From Derxia gummosa DSM 723 (GTDB lineage Bacteria; Pseudomonadota; Gammaproteobacteria; Burkholderiales; Burkholderiaceae_E): a stretch of DNA of 64,000 nt. Shown here one piece after another: positions 1 to 7,618 of this stretch (positions are counted from its first letter, which is position 1; each line of letters opens with the position of its first letter). The stretch is from positions 620,001-684,000 of the forward strand of contig NZ_AXWS01000007.1 in the NCBI RefSeq assembly GCF_000482785.1, written 5' to 3'. A program made the position numbers and the translations under genes. Under the pieces are notes generated by a model. That model was not told the origin of the DNA. It made no database searches and saw only the letters and a list, made by a program, of their open reading frames with translations.

Positions 1-378
1 GCCCGCCTTGGTCCCGAACTCGGCGTCGGACACCGTGCCGTCGTTGTCGGGATCGGCCGCCTTGAAGCGCAGCTCGACCAGCGCGAGGTACTCGGCCTTG
101 TCGAGCTTGCCGTCGCGGTCGGGATCGACCGTCCCGAGTTCGGCCCGCGTGATCTTCACGGCCTCGAGTTCCTTCGCGTCGAGGGTGCCGTCCTGGTCGG
201 GATCGAGCGCCGCGAAGCGCGCCTCGGCGGCTGTCCTCGCCTCCGCGAGGCTGACGGTGCCGTCGTTGTCGGGATCGAGTGCCTTGAGCAGCGCCGAGGG
301 CGCGGCGAATGCCAGCCCCGCGCTACCGGCAACGACGAGCGCGGCGGCGCGGTGGATGAATCGGGTGCGTGCAGTCAT
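1..378 (-). CDS. Lanmodulin-like secreted EF-hand protein (3' end outside window)
   Basis: A signal peptide (residues 1-25, ending AFA) leads into four EF-hand loops at residues 35-46, 59-70, 85-96 and 109-120. They read DPDNDGTVSLAE, DPDQDGTLDAKE, DPDRDGKLDKAE and DPDNDGTVSDAE. Every loop has Pro at position 2, and loop-to-loop distances are 24, 26 and 24 residues. Both traits are hallmarks of lanmodulin, the periplasmic lanthanide-binding protein of Methylorubrum; ordinary EF pairs lie farther apart. Loops 1 and 4 have Ser rather than Asp at position 9, and loop 4 begins with Asp. By comparison with lanmodulin only about ten C-terminal residues should be missing. An AAGGAGA ribosome site precedes the ATG. 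It is the last visible gene behind a PQQ dehydrogenase and a cytochrome c, 119 bases after the latter. Picomolar lanthanide binding is inferred from family resemblance; a calcium-binding role is the alternative. Confidence 0.85.
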   Translation of the reverse strand, partial: MTARTRFIHRAAALVVAGSAGLAFAAPSALLKALDPDNDGTVSLAEARTAAEARFAALDPDQDGTLDAKELEAVKITRAELGTVDPDRDGKLDKAEYLALVELRFKAADPDNDGTVSDAEFGTKAG

Positions 379-497
379 GAAGGTCTCCTTCCGGTGAAGC
401 AGAACCAACATGCCCCGCCCGACGGGCTGGCGCCAACCCGGCTCACCATGTCTTGCATGGCTCTCGCGGCGCCGGGTCGGACGGGCTCGACCGGCCG

Positions 498-971
498 TCA
501 GCGTCCGCGCGTCTCCAGCCAGCTGCGGATCGCCCAGATCTCGTCGCGCGGCAGCACGCCGTCCCAGGCCGGCATGTGCTCGATGCCGACGCGCTTCTTG
601 CCGAGCAGCACCGACTCGAGGAAGTAGGCATCGTTGTCGCGCCGGCAGGTCTCGCGCAGCGGGCCGGGATCGAGCTTGCGGCAGTAGGCGTCGAGTCGCC
701 GCAGGTCCGGCCCGCCGGCCGGGAAGGCCGCGGCATCGACGCCGTGGCAGCGCGCGCAGTTGGCGTTGAATGCCGCCTGCCCCGCCGCGATCGCGGCCGG
801 GTCGCCGCGACGCGGGTTCTGCTCGACGGGCGCCCGCGCCGCATCGGCCAGACAGTCCATCGCCGCGCCGGCCAGCAGCGCCGCCGCGAGCGCGCCGCGC
901 CAGCTCCACGCCAGCCCGCCGGCCCTCGCCTCATTCCGCCGGACAGCCATCGCAACCCTCGGTGAACGCAT
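498..971 (-). CDS. c-type cytochrome, PedF/cytochrome c550-like electron acceptor
   Basis: A 157-residue monoheme cytochrome with an N-terminal export segment (about residues 25-43), the heme motif CARCH at 72-76 and a probable axial Met133 in the motif EHMPAW. Cys97 and Cys109 flank a short insertion and could form a disulfide. The pattern resembles the periplasmic cytochromes that take electrons from PQQ-dependent alcohol dehydrogenases (PedF/ExaB group). It lies in the same operon as such a dehydrogenase, which supports that job. The chosen ATG overlaps the pentapeptide gene by 41 bases; an in-frame ATG at 950 gives a shorter leader and is almost as plausible. Confidence 0.85.
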   Translation of the reverse strand: MRSPRVAMAVRRNEARAGGLAWSWRGALAAALLAGAAMDCLADAARAPVEQNPRRGDPAAIAAGQAAFNANCARCHGVDAAAFPAGGPDLRRLDAYCRKLDPGPLRETCRRDNDAYFLESVLLGKKRVGIEHMPAWDGVLPRDEIWAIRSWLETRGR

Positions 972-1572
972 CGGGAAAGATCGTGAAGCGCAGCTTCGCG
1001 CCCGCCAGCCGCGCGCGGGCGAGGTTGGCGGCGTTGAACTTGGCTTCCTGCAGATCGGCGTCGCGCAGGTCGGCGCCGGTGAACCAGGCGTAGTGCGCGC
1101 GCACCGCCTCGAAATTGCTCGCGCGCAGGTCGGCCCCGCTGAAATCGGCGCGGAAGGCCCGCGCGAGTTCGAGGTTGGCGCCGACCAGCATCGTGCCGCG
1201 CAGCGACGCGCCCGACAGGTTGGCCATCTCCAGCCGCGCGCCGCTCAGGTCGGCGCCGTCGAGATTGGCGCCCGCCAGATTGGCGACGCGCAGGTCGGCC
1301 CGCGCCAGCTTCGCGCCGCGCAGGTCGGCGCCCGCGAGGTCGCGCGCCGACAGATCGGCATGGCGCAGATCGGCGCCGGCGCAGCGCGCATGCGGCCAGA
1401 TGTGGCAGTCGCCGAAGACGAGCGGCGGGCGGAATTCCGCCGCGCCGTCATCGCCGGCAGCCGCCCCCGCCTGTACCACCGCGTGCCCGGCCGGCGACAC
1501 GCCGTCGGTGACGGACGCCGCCGACGCCGGACCGGCCGCGAGCGCGACCAGCAAGGCAGTCGTCGCCCTCAC
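931..1572 (-). CDS. Secreted pentapeptide-repeat protein
   Basis: About 213 residues. A GTG start overlaps the dehydrogenase stop codon (GTGA), so the two genes are translationally coupled. A signal peptide ends near PASAA. The body is a long run of A(D/N)LxX pentapeptides (ADLRHADLSARDLAGADLRG and so on), expected to fold as a right-handed quadrilateral beta-helix. Cysteines occur just before the repeats (GDCHIWPHARC) and near the C-terminus (EGCDGC). The position between a PQQ alcohol dehydrogenase and its cytochrome suggests an accessory role in the periplasm, such as a docking or scaffold protein. No function is known to me for this arrangement. The longer in-frame extension into the upstream gene is an artefact of the open antisense frame. 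Confidence 0.85.
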   Translation of the reverse strand: MRATTALLVALAAGPASAASVTDGVSPAGHAVVQAGAAAGDDGAAEFRPPLVFGDCHIWPHARCAGADLRHADLSARDLAGADLRGAKLARADLRVANLAGANLDGADLSGARLEMANLSGASLRGTMLVGANLELARAFRADFSGADLRASNFEAVRAHYAWFTGADLRDADLQEAKFNAANLARARLAGAKLRFTIFPDAFTEGCDGCPAE

Positions 1573-3467
1573 TTGCCCGCCATGTCCTTCGGCAGCCTGA
1601 ACACCCAGTACGAGCCGCCCTGCTGGAGCTGCTTGGTGAGCTGGGCCATGTCGCCGCCCCACAGCGGCACCGCGCCGCCGTAGCCGCTGTGGATGCCGAC
1701 GTACTGCTCGCCGTCCTGTTCCCAGGTGATCGGCGCGGCGACGATGCCGGCGCCGGTGTTGAACTTCCACAGCTCCCTGCCCGTCTTCGCGTCCAGCGCC
1801 TTGAGATAGCCGTCGCCGGTGCCGGTGAAGATCAGTCCGCCCGCGGTCGCCAGCGTGCCGGCCCACATCGGGAACTTCTCCTTGTTCTTCCACAGCACCT
1901 TGCCGGTCTTCGGGTCGAGCGCCTCGATCACGCCGACGTGGTCGTCGAACAGCTTCTTGATGCGGAAGCCCTGGCCCAGATAGGCCGAGCCGGCCTTGTA
2001 GGTGACGTTCTCGGTCCAGTAGTCCTCGGCCCATTCGTTGCCGGCGATGTAGAACAGGCCGGTGTCGGGGCTGTAGGACATCGGGTTCCAGTTCTTCGCG
2101 CCGAGGAAGGGCGGCGAGATGAACCTGGCCTCGCCCTTCTCGGCGCCGTCCTTCGGCAGCGGCGGGCGCAGCGAGGGCTCGGCCTCGATCGGCTTGCCGG
2201 TCTTGACGTCGAAGCCACTGGCCCAGTTGATGCCATCCACGAAGGGGAAGGCCGCGAGCAGCGCCGTCGGCTTGTTGGGATAGCCGGCCCCGGTCGCGAG
2301 CTTGCTGCGGTCGGTCACGAAGAAGAAGCCGTTGCGGTCGGCATGCGCGCCGGCCTTGACCAGCTTGCCGGTGGCCGGATCGGTGTACTCGAACAGCACG
2401 ATCTCGTTGTTGCCCGAGAAGTCCCAGGCGTCGTTGGGCGTGTGCTGGTAGAAGCCCTTCAGCTCGCCGGTCGAGGGATCGACATAGGCCTGGCCCGAGG
2501 TGAACAGGCTTTCCCAGTTGCGCGGGTCATCGCCCTTCTTCGTGCGGGCCCAGGTGTTCCAAGGCGCCGGATTGCCGGCGCCGACCACGATCATGTTGTT
2601 CTCGACATCGAAGGACGCCGACTGCCAGGGCGCGCCGCCGCCATGGCTCCAGGCCTCGACCTTGCCGGTGGGCGAGCTGGCGTCGTCGGGCCAGGACGGC
2701 GCCTTCGGGTCGCCGGTCGGCGTGCTGTCCTTGCCGTTGAGGCGCCCCATGTGGCCCTCGACGAAGGGGCGCATCCAGACCTCGTCGCCGGTATCCGGAT
2801 CGCGCGCGTACAGCCGGCCGACCACGCCGAATTCATCGCCCGAGCTGCCGTGGATGAGCAGCACCCGGCCCGTGACCTTGTCCTTCACCAGCGTCGGCGC
2901 GCCGCTCATCGTGTAGCCGACCTTGTGGTCCTCGAACTTCTCCTTCCACACGACCTTGCCGGTGTCCTTGTCGAGGGCAACGATGCCCGCGTCGAGCGTG
3001 CCGAAGAACACCTTGTCGCCGTAGATCGCGGCGCCCCGGTTCACCACGTCGCAGCAGGGGCGGATGTCGTCGGGCAGTCGGTGCTCGTATTCCCACTTCT
3101 TCTGGCCGGTGCGGGCGTCGAGCGCGTAGATGCGCGAGTACGAGGCCGTCACGTACACCGTGCCGTCATGCACCAGGGCCTGGCCCTCCTGGCCGCGCTG
3201 CTTCTCGCCGCCGAAGCTGAAGCTCCAGGCCGGCGTCAGCCACCTGACCGTCTGCGCGTTCAGCTTCCTGAGCGGGCTGAAGCGCTGGGCCTTCACGCCC
3301 ATGCCGTACTGGAGCACGTCGCCGGGGGTGGCCGCGTCGTTGGCGATGTCGTCCCAGGTCACCGGCTTGCCGGCGGCATGGGCCTGGGCGGCAAGGCCGG
3401 CGGCGATGGCGACAGTCAGCGCGCGCAGCGCATGGCCGGCGATACGGCGCGTCGTCGGGAAGGTCAT
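1569..3467 (-). CDS. exaA: PQQ-dependent alcohol dehydrogenase, ExaA/PedE type (calcium-type active site)
   Basis: A 632-residue periplasmic quinoprotein with a signal peptide (cleavage near residue 31) and an eight-bladed propeller with repeated LDxxTGxxxW motifs. The vicinal cysteine pair is Cys138-Cys139 in RPCCDVVNRG. The catalytic Asp is 349 in NDAWDFSGNN. The residue two places on is Ser351. Family knowledge: lanthanide-dependent XoxF and PedH carry Asp here, while calcium-dependent ExaA/PedE carry Ser, so this enzyme is predicted to use calcium. It would oxidise ethanol or other short primary and secondary alcohols and pass electrons to the cytochrome c encoded two genes on. The start at 3467 is chosen for its GGAGAC ribosome site and signal peptide; upstream in-frame codons are non-coding. 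Confidence 0.93.
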   Translation of the reverse strand: MTFPTTRRIAGHALRALTVAIAAGLAAQAHAAGKPVTWDDIANDAATPGDVLQYGMGVKAQRFSPLRKLNAQTVRWLTPAWSFSFGGEKQRGQEGQALVHDGTVYVTASYSRIYALDARTGQKKWEYEHRLPDDIRPCCDVVNRGAAIYGDKVFFGTLDAGIVALDKDTGKVVWKEKFEDHKVGYTMSGAPTLVKDKVTGRVLLIHGSSGDEFGVVGRLYARDPDTGDEVWMRPFVEGHMGRLNGKDSTPTGDPKAPSWPDDASSPTGKVEAWSHGGGAPWQSASFDVENNMIVVGAGNPAPWNTWARTKKGDDPRNWESLFTSGQAYVDPSTGELKGFYQHTPNDAWDFSGNNEIVLFEYTDPATGKLVKAGAHADRNGFFFVTDRSKLATGAGYPNKPTALLAAFPFVDGINWASGFDVKTGKPIEAEPSLRPPLPKDGAEKGEARFISPPFLGAKNWNPMSYSPDTGLFYIAGNEWAEDYWTENVTYKAGSAYLGQGFRIKKLFDDHVGVIEALDPKTGKVLWKNKEKFPMWAGTLATAGGLIFTGTGDGYLKALDAKTGRELWKFNTGAGIVAAPITWEQDGEQYVGIHSGYGGAVPLWGGDMAQLTKQLQQGGSYWVFRLPKDMAGK

Positions 3468-3489
3468 TGGCTTGTCTCCGTTCTGGATA

Positions 3490-3530
3490 TGGATTGGTGG
3501 CCCGCCTTTGCTCCGGCGGGCGTCAATCCA
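3490..3530 (-). promoter_or_regulatory. Stem-loop in the leader of the PQQ dehydrogenase gene
   Basis: Two nested perfect stems occur 23-63 bases upstream of the exaA ATG. The outer arms TGGATTG/CAATCCA (3490-3496, 3524-3530) enclose GCCCGCC/GGCGGGC (3500-3506, 3515-3521) with an 8-base loop. Placed just before the ribosome site, it could affect translation or mRNA stability of the dehydrogenase. There is no U-tract, so a terminator is unlikely. Confidence 0.5.
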
Positions 3531-3580
3531 GTGTAGGAAACGCAATCGGCAATTCGCCCGGGACGACCTCCCGGCAAAGG

Positions 3581-4081
3581 CGGGAGTTTTTCCCGGGTGG
3601 CCAATGCAGGGCTCGCGCACACTGCGATTGCGCATGGGAGAAACGAATTGCCCGCGATCTGTTGCAGATTTGGGCAGTGCGCTTCTCCTACCTCCAGGGT
3701 CCGCGCCGACCCGATTCCAGGCGGTGGCCAGTGCCACCGCTTTTTTTTTGCGCGCGCGGCGTGGCATCGGCCAGACACCGCAGAAAGAGGGCGAATACGG
3801 CAAATGCCCACGGCAACGCATGCGTCGCCGGCACCGACATTTCGCCTTCGTGACCGCCGATTCGCGATTGCGGCAGTAATTGCGGGAATTCTTCCCGAGC
3901 GAATTGCGGGATTACCCGCTTGCACCACCGAACCCGATTGCGCGATCGAATCCCGCAATCTCGATTCCGGCAATCCCGGCCCATCGCCGGGCGGGAAGGA
4001 TTCCCGACTTTTGCATTCCGGCCCGATTGCCCGGCATTTCGGTACGGCGATTGCGCCATTTCCCGCATCGTTTCAGCGGGA
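3581..4081. promoter_or_regulatory. Divergent control region with five CGGGA/TCCCG palindromes
   Basis: The 621 bases between exaA and the divergent sensor kinase contain no credible gene. Five inverted repeats share the same arms: CGGGA-N5-TCCCG at 3581-3595, CGGGAA-N3-TTCCCG at 3883-3897, GCGGG-N4-CCCGC at 3906-3919, CGGGAA-N3-TTCCCG at 3992-4006 and TCCCGC-N9-GCGGGA at 4061-4081. The second and third are centred about 22 bases apart, two helical turns. They are candidate operators for the response regulator encoded at 5540-6181. That link is inference from position. Confidence 0.5.
3721..3749 (+). terminator. Intrinsic terminator inside the divergent intergenic region
   Basis: A perfect 8-bp stem GCGGTGGC/GCCACCGC with loop CAGT is followed by nine T residues on the plus strand. 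No plus-strand gene precedes it, so it implies a short untranslated plus-strand transcript starting between about 3470 and 3700, or an attenuated leader for the sensor kinase gene. Confidence 0.7.
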
Positions 4082-4088
4082 GACAGCA

Positions 4089-5543
4089 ATGGGAGATTTG
4101 CGGCGACGATTGACCTGGCAGCTCGCGGGCTTTCACGCGGCGCTGCTGGCGGGCGTGCTGGCGGCGTCGGTGGTCAATCTCGATGCCGACGCGCGCGAGG
4201 AGCTGCGCGCGGCGAACGACCTGGCACGGGTGGTGGCGGCCGCCGCGCGGACAGACGCGCTGGCCGGCTTGCGCGCGGACACGCATGCCGCCACGCGGCC
4301 GGTCGGGGCGACCGGCCACGCCGACCACGCTGCCGCCGCCGTCCACGCCCGAAACACGCCGGGCCTCGCCGACCACCCGGCCGACCGGCCCCTGCCAGAC
4401 CTGCTGGCCGACACCCGATCGCGCCATCTGGCGCTGCGCCTCGAACCCCGCACCGCGGACCACGACGCCGCGATCGCGGTCGGCGACCACCGCCTGCCCG
4501 CCGGCGACCATTGGCTCGTGCTGCGTCCCGACGGCGCCGGCGAGCGCGCCGAAAAGCTGCGCGACGCCGCGCGCCTGCTGCTGCCGCTGCTGCTCGTGTC
4601 GGTTGCCACCGTGCTGGCGGCACGCGCCGCCGTCGGCCGCGCGCTCATGCCGGTACGCGAACTCGTCGCCGGCCTCGCCCGGCTCGAACGCGGCGAACGC
4701 GCCGCCGTGCTGCCGCGCTTCGACCTGCCCGAATTCGCGCGCGTGGCCGAGGCGATCGACCGGCTCGCGCGCCACCTCGACACCGCCCGTGCCGCCGAGC
4801 AGCACCTGACCCGGCGCCTCATCGAGACCCAGGACGCCGAGCGCCGCGCCCTCGCGCGCGACCTGCACGACGAACTCGGGCAGTCGCTCACCGCCGTCGG
4901 CCTGGCCGCCGGCTATCTCGCGCGCCATCCCGACGCCGGCCCGGCCCGCGTGCGCGAATGCGCCGACGAGATCTCCGGCGAAGTGCGCCGCTTGCACGGC
5001 CAGCTGCGCTCGATGCTCGCGCGGCTGCGGCCGCACGGGCTGGAAGGGCTCGGCCTCGCCGCCGCGCTCGACGAGCTGGTCGAGGGCTTCGCGCGGCGGC
5101 CTCGGGGGCCGCGCATCACGCACCGGCTGCCGATGGTGCTGCCGCCGCTCGAACCGGCGGCGGCGCTGGCGCTGTTCCGGCTCGTGCAGGAGGCGCTCAC
5201 GAACGTGCTGCGCCATGCCGGCGCGCGCCGGGTGAAGGTCGCGCTCGACGTGCGCGGCGATCTGGTCGAGGCCAGCGTCGAGGACGACGGCGGCGGCCGC
5301 GCCGAGCATGTGCTGCGCGCCGCCAGCAGCGGCGTGACCGGCATGCGCGAACGGCTGGCGATGGCGGGTGGCAGCCTCGGCCTGCTCGACCTCGCGCCGC
5401 GCGGGCTGAAGGTGATCGGACGGGTGCCGCGCGCGCCGGGCGACGCGGCGGCGGCCGGCGCGCCGGAGCGGACGCCGGCGTCCGTTGCCGTCGAGGCCGG
5501 CGTGATGGATGCCGCCGGCCCGCGCTCCGGAGCCGCATCGTGA
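4089..5543 (+). CDS. Sensor histidine kinase, HisKA_3 (NarL-type)
   Basis: 484 residues. A transmembrane segment near residues 10-30 and a second near 158-180 bracket a periplasmic sensor domain. A HAMP-like linker follows, then the dimerisation/phosphoacceptor motif ARDLHDELGQS typical of HisKA_3 kinases. The ATPase domain has an N-box (QEALTNVLRHA) and a short DDGGGR glycine box. It is divergent to the PQQ dehydrogenase, and its stop overlaps the regulator start (GTGA). ExaD/PedS-type kinases controlling alcohol dehydrogenases have this organisation, so a role in sensing alcohols or metals for the neighbouring operon is likely but not shown. The start at 4089 has GGGAGA five bases upstream; longer in-frame extensions are intergenic. 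Confidence 0.88.
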   Translation: MGDLRRRLTWQLAGFHAALLAGVLAASVVNLDADAREELRAANDLARVVAAAARTDALAGLRADTHAATRPVGATGHADHAAAAVHARNTPGLADHPADRPLPDLLADTRSRHLALRLEPRTADHDAAIAVGDHRLPAGDHWLVLRPDGAGERAEKLRDAARLLLPLLLVSVATVLAARAAVGRALMPVRELVAGLARLERGERAAVLPRFDLPEFARVAEAIDRLARHLDTARAAEQHLTRRLIETQDAERRALARDLHDELGQSLTAVGLAAGYLARHPDAGPARVRECADEISGEVRRLHGQLRSMLARLRPHGLEGLGLAAALDELVEGFARRPRGPRITHRLPMVLPPLEPAAALALFRLVQEALTNVLRHAGARRVKVALDVRGDLVEASVEDDGGGRAEHVLRAASSGVTGMRERLAMAGGSLGLLDLAPRGLKVIGRVPRAPGDAAAAGAPERTPASVAVEAGVMDAAGPRSGAAS

Positions 5544-6181
5544 TCCGCCTGATGCTGGTCGACGACCACGCCGTCGTGCGCGCCGGCTACCGCCGTCTGC
5601 TCGACGCCGAAAGCTGGTGCCGTGTCGTCGCCGAAGCGGCCGACGGCGACGAGGCCTATGCGCGCCTGCTCGACGGCGGCATCGACGTGGCGATCGTGGA
5701 CCTGTCGCTGCGCGGCGGCAGCGGCCTCGACGCGATCCGCCGCATGCTCGCGCGCGAGCCCGCGCTGCGCGTGCTGGTGCTGTCGATGCACGACGGCGCA
5801 AGCCATGCCACCCAGGCGCTGCGCGCCGGCGCGCTCGGCTACATGACCAAGCGCAGCGAGCCCGAGGCCATCTTCGATGCGATCCGGGGCGTGGCGCTCG
5901 GTCGCCGCATGCTCGCCGCCGAGATCGCGCAAACGCTTGCACGCGCCGCCATCGATGGCGACGACCTCGCGAGCCGGCTCACGCTGCGCGAGTTCGAGGT
6001 GCTGCGTCTGCTCGCCGCCGGCGAACCCTCGGCGCGCGTGGCCGACCTGCTGCACCTCAGCCCGAAGACCGTGCTCAACCACCTCTCGGCGATCCGCCAG
6101 AAGCTCGGCGCGCAGAGCGATCTGCACCTGTTCCGCATCGCCGCAAGCCACGGGCTGGTCGAGCCGGTGGCCGGCGGTTGA
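5540..6181 (+). CDS. LuxR/NarL-family response regulator
   Basis: 213 residues, GTG start inside the kinase stop codon. The receiver domain begins MLVDDHAVVRAG, with the phospho-acceptor Asp in IVDLSLRGGSG and the conserved Lys in YMTKRSEPEA. A C-terminal LuxR-type helix-turn-helix follows (LTLREFEVLRLLAAG, recognition helix around SPKTVLNHLSAIRQKLG). The partner of the preceding kinase; its likely targets are its own promoter and the PQQ dehydrogenase operon. The palindromes between 3581 and 4081 are candidate binding sites. Confidence 0.92.
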   Translation: MIRLMLVDDHAVVRAGYRRLLDAESWCRVVAEAADGDEAYARLLDGGIDVAIVDLSLRGGSGLDAIRRMLAREPALRVLVLSMHDGASHATQALRAGALGYMTKRSEPEAIFDAIRGVALGRRMLAAEIAQTLARAAIDGDDLASRLTLREFEVLRLLAAGEPSARVADLLHLSPKTVLNHLSAIRQKLGAQSDLHLFRIAASHGLVEPVAGG

Positions 6182-6203
6182 GGCGCGGCCGGCCGCGCCA
6201 ATG

Positions 6204-6224
6204 AAAAAGGCGGCCGAAGCCGCC
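6204..6224 (-). terminator. Intrinsic terminator downstream of the DUF2863 gene
   Basis: Stem GGCGGC/GCCGCC (6209-6214, 6219-6224) with a 4-base loop; five A residues at 6204-6208 give a U-tract on minus-strand RNA. It lies 42 bases past the stop at 6266. Confidence 0.75.
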
Positions 6225-6265
6225 TCATCCGCGCCGGGTCAGGCCCGGCCCTGCCGCGAGCCGCC

Positions 6266-7435
6266 TCAATGCAGATGCATCGGCGCCGGCTCCGCGTCCT
6301 CGGGCAGCTCGGCGCGCACCAGCTCGCCGGTCGCGCTCGGGAACAGCGGGTCGCCGTACTCCTCGCTGAATTCGAGCGGAAAGCGGTGTTCGTGCTCGAC
6401 GATGCGCGTCACGCCCAGGCCAGTGAGGAGGGCACGGATCTGCTCCGGGCCTTCGTCTAGATCGGTGTCGCTCAGCACCGGCCAGACCACGCCGTGGAAG
6501 ATCTCCTCGCTGCGGCCGACCGTCAGGCCGATGCGGTACTCGATGAGCTGGCCCTCGTGGAAGGGGCCGAACGAGGCCGTCAGCCCGGCCGGCTCGGCAT
6601 TGAGCATCGCGCCGAGAAACTCGACGCCCGAGCGCAGGTAGAAGGCACGCGCGGTCTGGTCCACGCGACGCAGCGTCGAGTAGTAGGCACCCGGCGGCAT
6701 CAGCTCGAACTGGCAGCCGACCAGCATCGGCGCGAGCGCGCCGTGGCCCTGCTCGGCCCAGGCCTGCGCGCTGGCCTCGATGGTCACGTCCTCGCCCTGG
6801 TAAACGAACATGGCCGTGCCCTTGGGCACCGCGACCGCGCCGATCACGTAGCGCGCATCGCTCACGAAGTCGATGGCCTCGGGAATCTGGTCGGCGCGCG
6901 GCGCGTGGCGGCCCTCGCCGAGCGCCGCCGCGAACAGCGCGCGAGCGAGCGTGACTTCCTGGGCATAGGAGCCGGGCAACTGGTCGGGCGTGTAGAGACG
7001 GTCGGACAGCGCGATGCGCGCGCCGGGCGCGAACACATGGGCGCCGAGCTGGATGCGCAGCGCGTCGAGATCGGCGTCGCGCAGCTTGCCGCTCGGGATG
7101 CGGCCGCGCGACCACGCGAGCGCCGGCGCGAGGAAGAGCAGACAGTCGTGCTCGGCACCGTCATGCGCGAGGATGCCGCTCTCGACCGCGCACTCGACCG
7201 CGTCGGCCAGGATGTCGTAGGCGCGCGGATTGGTCTGGCTCAGGCGTTCGAGCGAATTCTCGATGGTGTGCATGCCCACGTTGGTGAGCAGCGGCTTGAT
7301 CGCCTCGGCGAGGCGGGCGTCCCACCACTGGTCCTCGATGCGGCTGCCGGCGGCCGACGCGGCCGTGGCGAGGCGCACGAGAAGGCCGCTTCCACGGCCC
7401 GCGCCCGAACGGTCGTTGCGTCGTAAACGTCTCAT
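6266..7435 (-). CDS. DUF2863 family protein
   Basis: 389 residues with no signal peptide or membrane segment. It matches the pattern of the DUF2863 proteins of Burkholderiales: a basic N-terminus, an early helical segment (SRIEDQWWDARLAEAIKPLL) and long alpha/beta regions without known catalytic motifs. Its acidic C-terminus ends in HLH. It stands alone, with its own terminator. Function unknown. Family assignment is from memory of the family, without a search. Confidence 0.75.
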   Translation of the reverse strand: MRRLRRNDRSGAGRGSGLLVRLATAASAAGSRIEDQWWDARLAEAIKPLLTNVGMHTIENSLERLSQTNPRAYDILADAVECAVESGILAHDGAEHDCLLFLAPALAWSRGRIPSGKLRDADLDALRIQLGAHVFAPGARIALSDRLYTPDQLPGSYAQEVTLARALFAAALGEGRHAPRADQIPEAIDFVSDARYVIGAVAVPKGTAMFVYQGEDVTIEASAQAWAEQGHGALAPMLVGCQFELMPPGAYYSTLRRVDQTARAFYLRSGVEFLGAMLNAEPAGLTASFGPFHEGQLIEYRIGLTVGRSEEIFHGVVWPVLSDTDLDEGPEQIRALLTGLGVTRIVEHEHRFPLEFSEEYGDPLFPSATGELVRAELPEDAEPAPMHLH

Positions 7436-7618
7436 GTCTCTGGGTCTCCGTTAGGGGCAAGGCATGGTAACCCAGCCCCTCCGGCCCGAAAGATCAGGCA
7501 TTTACGGCCTTTCGCACGGGACGTGCGCTCCGGTATGGCGAGACCCGCGGCGCGACATCGCCCGCCTTGCCGCCGCCCCGCACGGCGCCGCGCGGGACCG
7601 ACGACCGCAGCCGCCGGC

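Noticed and set aside
1573-2034. Upstream extension of the pentapeptide-repeat gene
   Set aside because: It is the dehydrogenase gene read in another frame; the GTG at 1572 with a signal peptide is the natural start.
1569-3467. Calling the PQQ dehydrogenase a lanthanide-dependent XoxF because of the lanmodulin-like neighbour
   Set aside because: The diagnostic residue two positions after the catalytic Asp is Ser351, not Asp.
3597-4088. N-terminal extension of the sensor kinase and other frames in the divergent gap
   Set aside because: They cross an intrinsic terminator and palindromes and show no protein-like sequence; the ATG at 4089 has a ribosome site.
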